DNA from: Oscillospiraceae bacterium
Lineage (GTDB): Bacteria; Bacillota; Clostridia; Oscillospirales; Oscillospiraceae
Length of the DNA stretch: 16,498 nt
NCBI GenBank assembly: GCA_009785655.1
Contig: WQVW01000006.1
Span: forward strand, 1-16,498
Direction: 5' to 3'
The notes under the pieces are model-generated. The model worked only from the letters and a program-made list of their open reading frames with translations, was not told where the DNA came from and ran no database searches. Shown piece by piece: positions 1-6,523 of this stretch (its first letter is position 1; the number at the start of each line of letters is the position of its first letter). Made by a program: the position numbers and the translations under genes.

Positions 1-1
1 A

Positions 2-367
2 GCGTTGCTTGCCGGGCTGGATTTCCATTTCCGCACCGTGAAGCTCGCCGCCGGGGACTGCGGCGCGGCGATGGCGCGGACATATGATATTGAGATTTTG
101 ATCCCGTCAATGAACGGGTATAAAGAAGTTTCCAGCGTATCGAACACCCGGGATTATCAAGCCCGGCGAGGGCAAATGCGCTTCAAGCGCGATGCGGGCG
201 GAAAGCCGGAGTTCGTGCATACGCTAAATGGCTCTGGCCTGGCAACCAGCCGGATTTTGCCGGCGTTGGTTGAGCAGAATCAGCAAAAAGACGGCAGCGT
301 GGTCGTGCCGGAAGTGTTGCGAAAATACCTCGGCGGGTTAGAAATTATCTCCCCGCGTGGTGTATAA
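2..367 (+). CDS. serS: Seryl-tRNA synthetase, C-terminal part (5' end outside window)
   Basis: Cytoplasmic class II aminoacyl-tRNA synthetase that charges tRNA-Ser (and tRNA-Sec) with serine. Only about the last 121 residues are present. The reading frame is open to the window edge, so the TTG near position 5 is not a credible start. Hallmarks seen are RTYDIEILIPS and the run SVSNTRDYQARRGQMRFK, matching the SerRS core (usually 'EISSCSNFEDFQARR'). Next comes class II motif 3, HTLNGSGLATSRILPALVE, with its conserved arginine, and then the ending DGSVVVPEVLRKYLGG. The stop is TAA and an intrinsic terminator follows closely, so this is the end of a transcription unit separate from mscL. The gene points toward the origin. 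Identification is secure; completeness cannot be judged. Confidence 0.95.
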   Translation, partial: ALLAGLDFHFRTVKLAAGDCGAAMARTYDIEILIPSMNGYKEVSSVSNTRDYQARRGQMRFKRDAGGKPEFVHTLNGSGLATSRILPALVEQNQQKDGSVVVPEVLRKYLGGLEIISPRGV

Positions 368-379
368 AATTGTAAATTG

Positions 380-431
380 GCGGGAATCCGGGGCGCGTTG
401 ACGTTTCCCTGGATTCTCGCTTTGTTTTTAT
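380..431 (+). terminator. Rho-independent terminator of serS
   Basis: A 14-bp stem pairs 380-393 (GCGGGAATCCGGGG) with 407-420 (CCCTGGATTCTCGC). Every position pairs, two of them as G-T wobbles. The loop is 13 bases and a T-rich tract (TTTGTTTTTATTT) follows at once. It lies 12 bases after the serS stop. This is a textbook intrinsic terminator on the + strand. Confidence 0.9.
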
Positions 432-450
432 TTGTACGGGCGAGCATAAT
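422..450 (+). promoter_or_regulatory. Weak candidate sigma-A promoter for mscL-rsmG
   Basis: A TTGTTT box at 422-427 and CATAAT at 445-450 (5 of 6 to TATAAT) are separated by 17 bases, about 50 bases upstream of mscL. The -35 half is poor (3 of 6) and sits in the T-tract of the serS terminator. A promoter is expected here because the terminator isolates mscL from serS, but the match could be chance. Confidence 0.35.
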
Positions 451-503
451 GAACGCTTGCCGTCTATCGCGTTTCGCGTGAGACAAAAAAGGAGGAAGAC
501 ACC

Positions 504-941
504 ATGTCAGGAGAATTGAAAAAGGCGAAACGGTTTTTTGGTGAATTCAAAACATTTGCCATCCGCGGCAATATGCTGGATATGGCTGTCGGCATCATCG
601 TCGGCGGTGCGTTCACCACGCTTGTAACATCGATCATCGGAAACATTGCAATGCCGATGATCGGGCTGCTCATCGGCGTGGACTTTTCCGCGTGGGAAAT
701 TGAACTCCCGCGTTTGTATGGCTCGGCGGAGCCCAGTGTGTTGGGGATCGGTGCTTTTCTGAATAATCTGATAAGCTTTGTCGCCGTGGCACTTACCGTT
801 TTCCTGCTCATCAAGTTTATAAATAAACTCCGCAAAAAGCATGATGAAACACCACCGCCCGCGCCGCCTGAACCCAGCAAAGAGGAATTGCTGTTGACCG
901 AAATCCGCGATCTGCTGAAACAAAGGACGGATGAAATATGA
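504..941 (+). CDS. mscL: Large-conductance mechanosensitive channel MscL
   Basis: Homopentameric inner-membrane channel that opens under membrane tension to release solutes on hypo-osmotic shock. At 145 aa it is of usual family length. The N-terminal amphipathic helix (GEFKTFAIRGNMLDMAVGII, about residues 13-32) runs into TM1 with the glycine-rich pore stretch VGIIVGGAFTTLVTS. A periplasmic loop follows, then TM2 (about residues 82-104, LNNLISFVAVALTVFLLIKF) and a basic cap, NKLRKK. A proline-rich linker (TPPPAPPEP) leads to the C-terminal helix KEELLLTEIRDLLKQ, which forms the cytoplasmic bundle. The start is fixed by GGAGG at 491-495, 8 bases before the ATG. The last four bases overlap rsmG (ATGA), so the two are probably translationally coupled. 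The pairing with rsmG looks positional rather than functional. Confidence 0.96.
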   Translation: MSGELKKAKRFFGEFKTFAIRGNMLDMAVGIIVGGAFTTLVTSIIGNIAMPMIGLLIGVDFSAWEIELPRLYGSAEPSVLGIGAFLNNLISFVAVALTVFLLIKFINKLRKKHDETPPPAPPEPSKEELLLTEIRDLLKQRTDEI

Positions 942-1651
942 CAAAATTAGCCGAAATCCTAACCGCCGGTGCGAATGCGCTTGATATCAGCCTCTCGTCA
1001 GGCGCGTTTGCGGCTTTTGATGCGTATTATCATCTGCTGGAGGATGAGAATCGCCGACAGAATCTCACCGCACTCTCTGGTGCGGATGAAATCGCACGGC
1101 TGCACTTTTTAGATTCACTGGCACTACTGCGATTTGCTGCGTTTGACGGCGCACGCGTGATCGACGTTGGATCCGGCGCTGGCTTCCCCGGATTGCCGTT
1201 GAAGATTGCCATGCCGTCGATTGACCTGACATTGCTGGACGCCACTGATAAGCGCGTCCAATTTATGGAAAATTTATGCGCGGAGCTTGGCATTCCGGCG
1301 GAATGCTTGCATTCCCGTGCCGAGGAATTGTCGCATGAATCTGAACAGCGAGAGTTATACGACATCGCCGTTTCCCGCGCTGTTGCGCGATTGCCGGAAC
1401 TTTGTGAGCTGTGCTTGCCGTTGGTGAAGCCGGGCGGCGTGTTCCTGGCGATGAAATCCGCCGATTCGGACGAAGAGATCGCCGAATCCCGCAATGCTAT
1501 AGAGACGCTGGGGGCAGAGTTCCCGCCGAATTGCGCCGATTATACGCTCCCCGGCGGCGATGCGCGCCGTGTTGTGGTGATTCGCAAGATTTCACCGACG
1601 CCGACGCAGTATCCGCGCCGATTTGCTAAGATTAAACGGTCACCGTTGTAG
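938..1651 (+). CDS. rsmG: 16S rRNA (guanine(527)-N7)-methyltransferase RsmG (GidB)
   Basis: SAM-dependent enzyme that methylates N7 of G527 in the 530 loop of 16S rRNA; loss of family members gives low-level streptomycin resistance. At 237 aa it has typical length. Seen: the N-terminal QNLTAL family signature (41-46), HFLDSL (56-61), the SAM-binding motif I VIDVGSGAGFPGLPLKIA (74-91), a motif II acidic residue in LLDATDKRVQFM (99-110), VSRAVARLPEL (145-155) and the C-terminal TPTQYPRRFAKIKRSPL block. It starts inside the end of mscL (ATGA overlap) with no clear Shine-Dalgarno of its own, which suggests coupling. A parS palindrome begins within its stop codon. In many Bacillota rsmG sits beside parA/parB; here it keeps the parS but its neighbour is mfd. 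Confidence 0.96.
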   Translation: MTKLAEILTAGANALDISLSSGAFAAFDAYYHLLEDENRRQNLTALSGADEIARLHFLDSLALLRFAAFDGARVIDVGSGAGFPGLPLKIAMPSIDLTLLDATDKRVQFMENLCAELGIPAECLHSRAEELSHESEQRELYDIAVSRAVARLPELCELCLPLVKPGGVFLAMKSADSDEEIAESRNAIETLGAEFPPNCADYTLPGGDARRVVVIRKISPTPTQYPRRFAKIKRSPL

Positions 1652-1653
1652 AA

Positions 1654-1669
1654 TGTTTCACGTGAAACA
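1654..1669. other. parS: parS centromere site 1
   Basis: TGTTTCACGTGAAACA is an exact copy of the canonical 16-bp chromosomal parS bound by ParB/Spo0J. Its flanks extend the perfect palindrome to 24 bp (1650-1673), so the site overlaps the last bases of the rsmG stop codon. Established role: ParB nucleates here, spreads as a CTP clamp and recruits SMC for origin segregation. It lies about 12.7 kb from oriC. Confidence 0.95.
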
Positions 1670-1686
1670 TTCTGTCCTATTCAATG

Positions 1687-1716
1687 TGTAGGGAAGCCGC
1701 TGTGTTCGCCTCTACA
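1687..1716. repeat. Degenerate copy of a GC-rich intergenic palindrome
   Basis: The ends TGTAGGG and CCTCTACA pair (one G-T), and the right arm TGTGTTCGCCTCTACA resembles the arm of the intact palindrome at 5271-5296 (GTTCGCCCCTG). The left arm has decayed (GGGAAGCC). It sits in the leader between rsmG and mfd, just before the mfd ribosome binding site. Its family relationship is inferred from similarity between arms only. Confidence 0.45.
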
Positions 1717-1739
1717 GCTTTTATTACAAGGAGTACTCC

Positions 1740-4700
1740 ATGCGCCAATTAACCACTGCGCTGCGGGATGACCCCGAAATCCGCAGATTGCTGAAGCATC
1801 TTGACGAAACGCCTGCCGCGTTGTCCGGCACGGCGGAGATTCATCGCGCCCATATTGCGGCAACAATTTCTCTGGATCGCCCCGTTTGCCTGATCTGCAC
1901 TGACGAGGATGAGGCCGCACGGCTGACTGCTGCCGTATCGGCGTTTTTGGCAGTGCCTGAAGTGCCGGAGCCTCCGGTTGCAATGATCACGGCACGAGAG
2001 TTCACGTTCCACAACGCGGAAGCCGTGACACGGGAGTTCGAGCGGCGGCGGATTCGTGGGCTATTGGCACTGGCGGAAGGTGCACAGATTACGGTCATGA
2101 CGATCTCCGGCGCATTACAACGAACCATCCCGCCGGATTTGCTCATGGCATCGACACTGACATTACAGCAAGGTGACAGCTGTGCGCTTACATTTGTCGC
2201 TGATCACTTGATAAAATGCGGATACAGCCGCGTAGATCAAGTAGAATCCGCAGGTCAATTCGCCATCCGGGGCGGGATTTTGGACTTTTTCTCACCATCC
2301 CACACAATGCCTGTACGATGTGAGTTCTTTGGGGACGAGATAGACGCGATCGGCGTGTTTGACCCGGAGACGCAACGAAGAACGGAAAATCTGCAAGCAA
2401 TGACCATCTCTCCCGCGGCAGAAACACTGCCGGGACTGCACGAGGGCGGGGCAGAGCAACTGCTGCGGGGCTTGCAGCGACTGGTGGATCAGTTGGCATT
2501 GAATAAATCAGCCAATCCGCAGTTGCTGGAAAGTTTGCGGAGTGATATCTCTCGCCTCTCCGGCGGGTCATTCCCGGCGGCGGACAAATATTTGGAGTTG
2601 ATTTATCCGTTCTCCACCGCACTGGATTATTTGCAGGACGACACGGTAATCATTCTGTCTGACTCCGCCAGGGTGAAAGAGGCAGCGGAGAATTATACAA
2701 AGCTGTTGGCCGAAGATTGTGTTGTCCTATTGGAGACAGGCGTATTGGACTCCAGTCTCGTCCGGTTTTCGGCAGATTGGGACTCATTTGCCGCACGGGC
2801 GGAGCGACATTGTTTAATATTGGCAGAGAGCTTCCCAAAATCCGAATACCCGTGGCCTGTGCGTATGCAGTTGAATATAAATGCCAAGCGGCTGCCTGCC
2901 TATGGCGGCAGTCTGGACACCGCGTTATCCGACATTGCGCACTACCGGGATGCAGGTTACAGAACCGTGGTGCTCTGCGCCGACGCACGCCGGGCACAGA
3001 TTCTATGGGATCATTTGGAAGCACGCGGCGTACCGTCAGGGCTGGATTACGCACTGACTTCCCTGCCTGCTGACGGCGAGTGCACCTTGACCATCGGCGG
3101 ATTGCAGGACGGTATGGAATACGCTGATTTAAAACTGGCGGTGATAACAGAGGGGCAGCTTATCACCCGCGCAAAGCCTGCAAGAAAAGGCCGCCGCGCG
3201 AAGCAGGACACGACACGGCAGCGATTACAAAGCTTTTCCGACCTTTCCCCCGGGGATTTGGTCGTTCACGAACAATACGGGATCGGCCGATTCACCGGCT
3301 TTGTGCGCCTGCAGGTGGATGATGTATGGAAAGATTACGTAAAAATCGCCTATGCGGGTACAGATAGCCTGTATGTCCCCGCAACACAGCTGGACATGGT
3401 CGCAAAATACATCGGCGGCGGGGATCATGAGGGCGGCAAAGTCGTCAAACTCTCTAAAATGAACGGCACGGACTGGACAAAAGCGAAAACGCGGGCGAAA
3501 GGGGCTGCGCGTGAAATGGCGCAGGAGCTGATACAACTGTACTCAGCGCGGCGACAGATCAAAGGCCGCGCATTCCCGAAAGATGCGGTGTGGCAGACGG
3601 AGTTTGAAGAGCGGTTCGCCTACGAAGAGACTGACGATCAGTTGAAATGCATCGAGGAAATAAAAAAAGACATGGAGTCCCCAATCCCGATGGATCGGCT
3701 ATTGTGCGGGGACGTGGGATACGGCAAGACAGAAGTCGCACTGCGGGCGGTGATGAAGTGCATTCTGGGCGGCTGTCAAGCGGCAATCCTGGTTCCGACA
3801 ACGGTTTTGGCACAGCAACACTACGTCACCGCCGTACGCAGATTCGCCGGATATCCGGTCAATATCGCAGTCTTGAGCCGGTTTAAATCCGCCGCGGAGA
3901 TCAAGAAAACATTGCGTGAAATTGAACTCGGCTCGGTGGATTTGGTGATCGGCACACACCGGCTGATTCAAAAGGACGTGAAGTTCAAGAACCTAGGCCT
4001 GCTGGTGATAGATGAAGAACAACGGTTCGGCGTGTCGCATAAAGAGCGGTTGAAGGAGCTGGCCAAAGATGTGGACGTCCTGACCCTCTCCGCCACGCCA
4101 ATCCCGCGGACGCTGAACATGGCGCTGTCCGGCATTCGTGACATGTCAACGATCGAAGAACCGCCACAGTCCCGCCGCCCGGTGCAGACTTATGTGCTGG
4201 AGCATGATTGGGGCGTGTTGACCGAGGCCATTCGGCGTGAAATTTCACGCGGCGGGCAGGTGTATTATCTACACAACAGGATTGACAATATTCTGCGCGT
4301 TGCCGCCCGCCTGCAAGAAATGTTGGGCGAAGATGTCCGCCTCGCCGTCGCGCACGGCAGGATGGATGAGGACACGTTATCCGACGTAATGGAGCACGTC
4401 ACCTCCGGCGAGGTGGATGTGTTGATCTGCACCACAATCATCGAATCCGGCATTGATATCCCGAACGTCAACACACTGATCGTTGAAAACGCGGATCACC
4501 TGGGGCTGGCACAGCTGCACCAAATCCGCGGGCGTGTCGGTAGATCCCAGCGGCGGGCGTATGCTTATTTCACGTTCCGGCGCGGAAAGGCACTGTCTGA
4601 AATCGCCGAAAAGCGGTTATCGGCACTGCGCGAGTTCGCGGAGTTTAACTCCGGGTTTAAGATCGCGCTGCGGGACTTGGAGATTCGCGGTGCTGGGAGT

Positions 4701-5264
4701 TTGCTGGGCGCGGAGCAGTCGGGTCATATGCTCAGTGTCGGCTATGACATGTACTTGAAATTATTGGAAGAAGCCGTGCTGGAAGAAAAGGGCGAATCCC
4801 CGAAACAGACGGCTGACTGCCCGGCCGACCTGCACGTCTCTGCCGGCATCCCGGAGTCATACATCAGCTCCGGCAGTGAGCGGATGGACATTTACCGCCG
4901 AATCGCCACAATCAGGACGGCGGAAGACCGGGACGACATGCTGGATGAATTGATCGACCGCTATGGCGACCCGCCGGATCAGGTGGTTGCGCTGACATCG
5001 GTTGCACTGTTGCGGGGCGAAGCGGCGAAAGCCGGATTCACCGAAATCTCACAAAAAGACGGCCATTTGCGGCTGAAAGTCGCCGACTTCAACATGGACA
5101 AAATCTCATACCTATACGCCCTGCCGCAATACCGCGGCCGTCTACGGGTTGTCTCCGGCGCGGAGCCAACGATTGCTGTAAAAATAGAAAACCCCTCCGT
5201 AATCGAAGAGGCCCTTCGGTTCATACGTGACTATGCTGCGGCGGCTGCGAACCATCCATCATAA
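1740..5264 (+). CDS. mfd: Transcription-repair coupling factor Mfd
   Basis: A DNA translocase that pushes or removes stalled RNA polymerase and recruits UvrA for strand-specific repair. At 1174 aa it is full family length. The N-terminal UvrB-like module (about 1-330) contains GGILDFFSP and RCEFFGDEIDAIGVFD. The RNA-polymerase interaction domain begins near residue 500 with DLVVHEQYGIGRFTGF (506 on). The RecG-like motor carries Walker A GDVGYGKT (657-664), the DEEQ box (758-761), LTLSATPIPRTLNMAL, ESGIDIPNVNTLIVENAD and the motif VI region QIRGRVGRSQRRAYAYF. The C-terminal TRCF domain follows. The start is fixed by AAGGAG at 1728-1733, 6 bases ahead. It is probably co-transcribed with rsmG; the 88-base gap holds parS and a decayed repeat but no clear promoter. 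The gene is read toward oriC, against the fork. Confidence 0.97.
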   Translation: MRQLTTALRDDPEIRRLLKHLDETPAALSGTAEIHRAHIAATISLDRPVCLICTDEDEAARLTAAVSAFLAVPEVPEPPVAMITAREFTFHNAEAVTREFERRRIRGLLALAEGAQITVMTISGALQRTIPPDLLMASTLTLQQGDSCALTFVADHLIKCGYSRVDQVESAGQFAIRGGILDFFSPSHTMPVRCEFFGDEIDAIGVFDPETQRRTENLQAMTISPAAETLPGLHEGGAEQLLRGLQRLVDQLALNKSANPQLLESLRSDISRLSGGSFPAADKYLELIYPFSTALDYLQDDTVIILSDSARVKEAAENYTKLLAEDCVVLLETGVLDSSLVRFSADWDSFAARAERHCLILAESFPKSEYPWPVRMQLNINAKRLPAYGGSLDTALSDIAHYRDAGYRTVVLCADARRAQILWDHLEARGVPSGLDYALTSLPADGECTLTIGGLQDGMEYADLKLAVITEGQLITRAKPARKGRRAKQDTTRQRLQSFSDLSPGDLVVHEQYGIGRFTGFVRLQVDDVWKDYVKIAYAGTDSLYVPATQLDMVAKYIGGGDHEGGKVVKLSKMNGTDWTKAKTRAKGAAREMAQELIQLYSARRQIKGRAFPKDAVWQTEFEERFAYEETDDQLKCIEEIKKDMESPIPMDRLLCGDVGYGKTEVALRAVMKCILGGCQAAILVPTTVLAQQHYVTAVRRFAGYPVNIAVLSRFKSAAEIKKTLREIELGSVDLVIGTHRLIQKDVKFKNLGLLVIDEEQRFGVSHKERLKELAKDVDVLTLSATPIPRTLNMALSGIRDMSTIEEPPQSRRPVQTYVLEHDWGVLTEAIRREISRGGQVYYLHNRIDNILRVAARLQEMLGEDVRLAVAHGRMDEDTLSDVMEHVTSGEVDVLICTTIIESGIDIPNVNTLIVENADHLGLAQLHQIRGRVGRSQRRAYAYFTFRRGKALSEIAEKRLSALREFAEFNSGFKIALRDLEIRGAGSLLGAEQSGHMLSVGYDMYLKLLEEAVLEEKGESPKQTADCPADLHVSAGIPESYISSGSERMDIYRRIATIRTAEDRDDMLDELIDRYGDPPDQVVALTSVALLRGEAAKAGFTEISQKDGHLRLKVADFNMDKISYLYALPQYRGRLRVVSGAEPTIAVKIENPSVIEEALRFIRDYAAAAANHPS

Positions 5265-5270
5265 CAAATG

Positions 5271-5296
5271 CAGGGGCGAACATACGTTCGCCCCTG
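5271..5296. repeat. GC-rich palindrome between convergent genes, possible bidirectional terminator
   Basis: Perfect 11-bp arms, CAGGGGCGAAC (5271-5281) and GTTCGCCCCTG (5286-5296), flank the loop ATAC. It lies 6 bases after the mfd stop and 21 bases from the stop of the opposing gene. On the + side it is followed by TTGGTTCTAATTTT, moderately T-rich, so it may terminate mfd; the minus side is less T-rich. The arm resembles the palindrome at 16103-16121 and the decayed copy at 1687-1716. Confidence 0.7.
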
Positions 5297-5317
5297 TTGG
5301 TTCTAATTTTAGTGCTT

Positions 5318-6433
5318 CTATCCGTTTTCTTTCTCATAGAACTCGCGGCTGTACATGTACAGTTCAGCCAGCATGTCCCATCTTTCTTCCGGGTCGGCAG
5401 ACGCGACTGAGAAGTATGCGCCGCCTTTCGGGGCGTATGTATCCACAGAATCCCGCACCAATTGCAGGACTTTTTCACGCGGTAATCCCGGCTCATACCC
5501 ATCTATCGGGGAACAGAAACCGACTTTGTCGCCGTATTTTGCCTTCAGATCCGGCAGGTCAACCGCGCGGAACTGCAGTTGTAAAAAGTCTACATCCAAG
5601 TCAAGAATATACGGCATGAAGCGTGTAATGTTGCCGCAGGTATGTAACTCAAACTTAACGTCTTTGCTTCTGATATGATCGATTATTTTTTTCGACGGCT
5701 CAAATATCAGCTCTTCCATCATTTTAGCGGAGAAGAACGTGTCGCGTTCAGTGCCCCAGTCGTCGTGATATGTCACCATGTCCAGCGGGTACAGTGCGTT
5801 GATGGTATCGAACAGCTCAATCTCCCACTCGGCATATCTCTCCATCCAGGCTTTGACTGCTTCCGGCTCTTCAGCGAGGGCGATCATTCCCTCTGTGTAT
5901 CCGCCGACGAGGGAAATAAAACGCTCTGTACATCCTCTGCCAATGTCATAGTGCATCACTCTGCCGGGGTTGTACTCATTTTTCATGTAATCTTCAGCCT
6001 TGGATTTGAAATCCCACTGTTTAAGATCCGGCCATTTCAGATCTTTCTCCCACGTGGCGATATCTTCTAACAGCATCGTTCCCGGCGTCAGCATCGCTCC
6101 GCCGGCTTCAGAAACCCATGTCCAGTTTGTATTGAACCAATCGATAAACTCGTAATCCTGCTTGGCATTGCGATGATCGCGGAAGTCAGTATGGATGAAT
6201 ATGCTGTCGTCCCCCTCGCGATAGACGACGTCTTGTGCCATGATTGACTGGAAATCAGTCAATGAACACGGTGCCCACATCGGTTTATTGAGCGCCGCCG
6301 CACGCCTGAAATTCTCACGCGGGGTGATTGGCAGATCGAAAATCGGCACGTCAACACGGGTGATGCCGAACGCGGGTAACTTGTTCTCAATCTTCACACT
6401 GGGGTCATTGAATTTCGGTCTTGGGTATTTCAT
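5318..6433 (-). CDS. Uroporphyrinogen decarboxylase (URO-D)/MtaA-family protein, probable cobalamin-linked methyltransferase
   Basis: A 371-aa protein of the URO-D superfamily, which holds HemE and the zinc-dependent MtaA/MtbA/MtbA-like methyltransferases that move methyl groups to or from corrinoid proteins or coenzyme M. Seen: HDDWG (223-227), HTCGN (264-268) and a later cysteine in GFCSPIDG (C307). His264, Cys266 and Cys307 fit the His-X-Cys...Cys zinc-ligand pattern of the MtaA branch, so a heme-pathway decarboxylase is unlikely. Substrate cannot be read from sequence. The start is ATG at 6433 because GGAGGG lies 5 bases upstream; an ATG 63 bases earlier falls inside parS and lacks a ribosome site. 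No corrinoid protein or methyltransferase partner is nearby. It follows gyrA in the same direction, after an 89-base gap holding parS. Confidence 0.85.
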   Translation of the reverse strand: MKYPRPKFNDPSVKIENKLPAFGITRVDVPIFDLPITPRENFRRAAALNKPMWAPCSLTDFQSIMAQDVVYREGDDSIFIHTDFRDHRNAKQDYEFIDWFNTNWTWVSEAGGAMLTPGTMLLEDIATWEKDLKWPDLKQWDFKSKAEDYMKNEYNPGRVMHYDIGRGCTERFISLVGGYTEGMIALAEEPEAVKAWMERYAEWEIELFDTINALYPLDMVTYHDDWGTERDTFFSAKMMEELIFEPSKKIIDHIRSKDVKFELHTCGNITRFMPYILDLDVDFLQLQFRAVDLPDLKAKYGDKVGFCSPIDGYEPGLPREKVLQLVRDSVDTYAPKGGAYFSVASADPEERWDMLAELYMYSREFYEKENG

Positions 6434-6479
6434 CGTTTCCCTCCATATATTTAATTTGTCAATCGCAATTTTTGAAAAC

Positions 6480-6495
6480 TGTTTCACGTGAAACA
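6480..6495. other. parS: parS centromere site 2
   Basis: A second exact TGTTTCACGTGAAACA, 28 bases after the gyrA stop and 46 bases before the URO-D-like start. The perfect palindrome ends at 16 bp here, unlike site 1. It is about 7.9 kb from oriC and 4.8 kb from site 1. Read as codons on the minus strand it gives Met-Phe-His-Val-Lys-Gln, which can tempt gene callers into a false upstream start. Confidence 0.95.
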
Positions 6496-6523
6496 AGTTT
6501 GTCCTGAGTGGGGATTTCCTGCT

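Noticed and set aside
5..367. A complete 120-aa gene starting at TTG
   Set aside because: The product is the C-terminal part of SerRS and the frame is open to the window edge, so it is a truncated view of a longer gene.
4264..4272. One-mismatch DnaA boxes inside genes (TTATCTACA in mfd, TTATCCACC at 10371-10379 in gyrB, TTATCGACA at 16264-16272 in rpsT)
   Set aside because: Isolated single-mismatch 9-mers are expected by chance in 16 kb and each lies in well-conserved coding sequence.
6457..6462. TTGACA on the minus strand upstream of the URO-D-like gene as a -35
   Set aside because: A -10 at normal spacing would fall on the bases just before the ATG, over the ribosome site, so no transcript leader is possible.
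6434..6496. Longer N-terminus for the URO-D-like protein starting Met-Phe-His-Val-Lys-Gln
   Set aside because: These codons are the parS palindrome read as protein. No ribosome site precedes that ATG, whereas GGAGGG lies 5 bases before the ATG at 6433.
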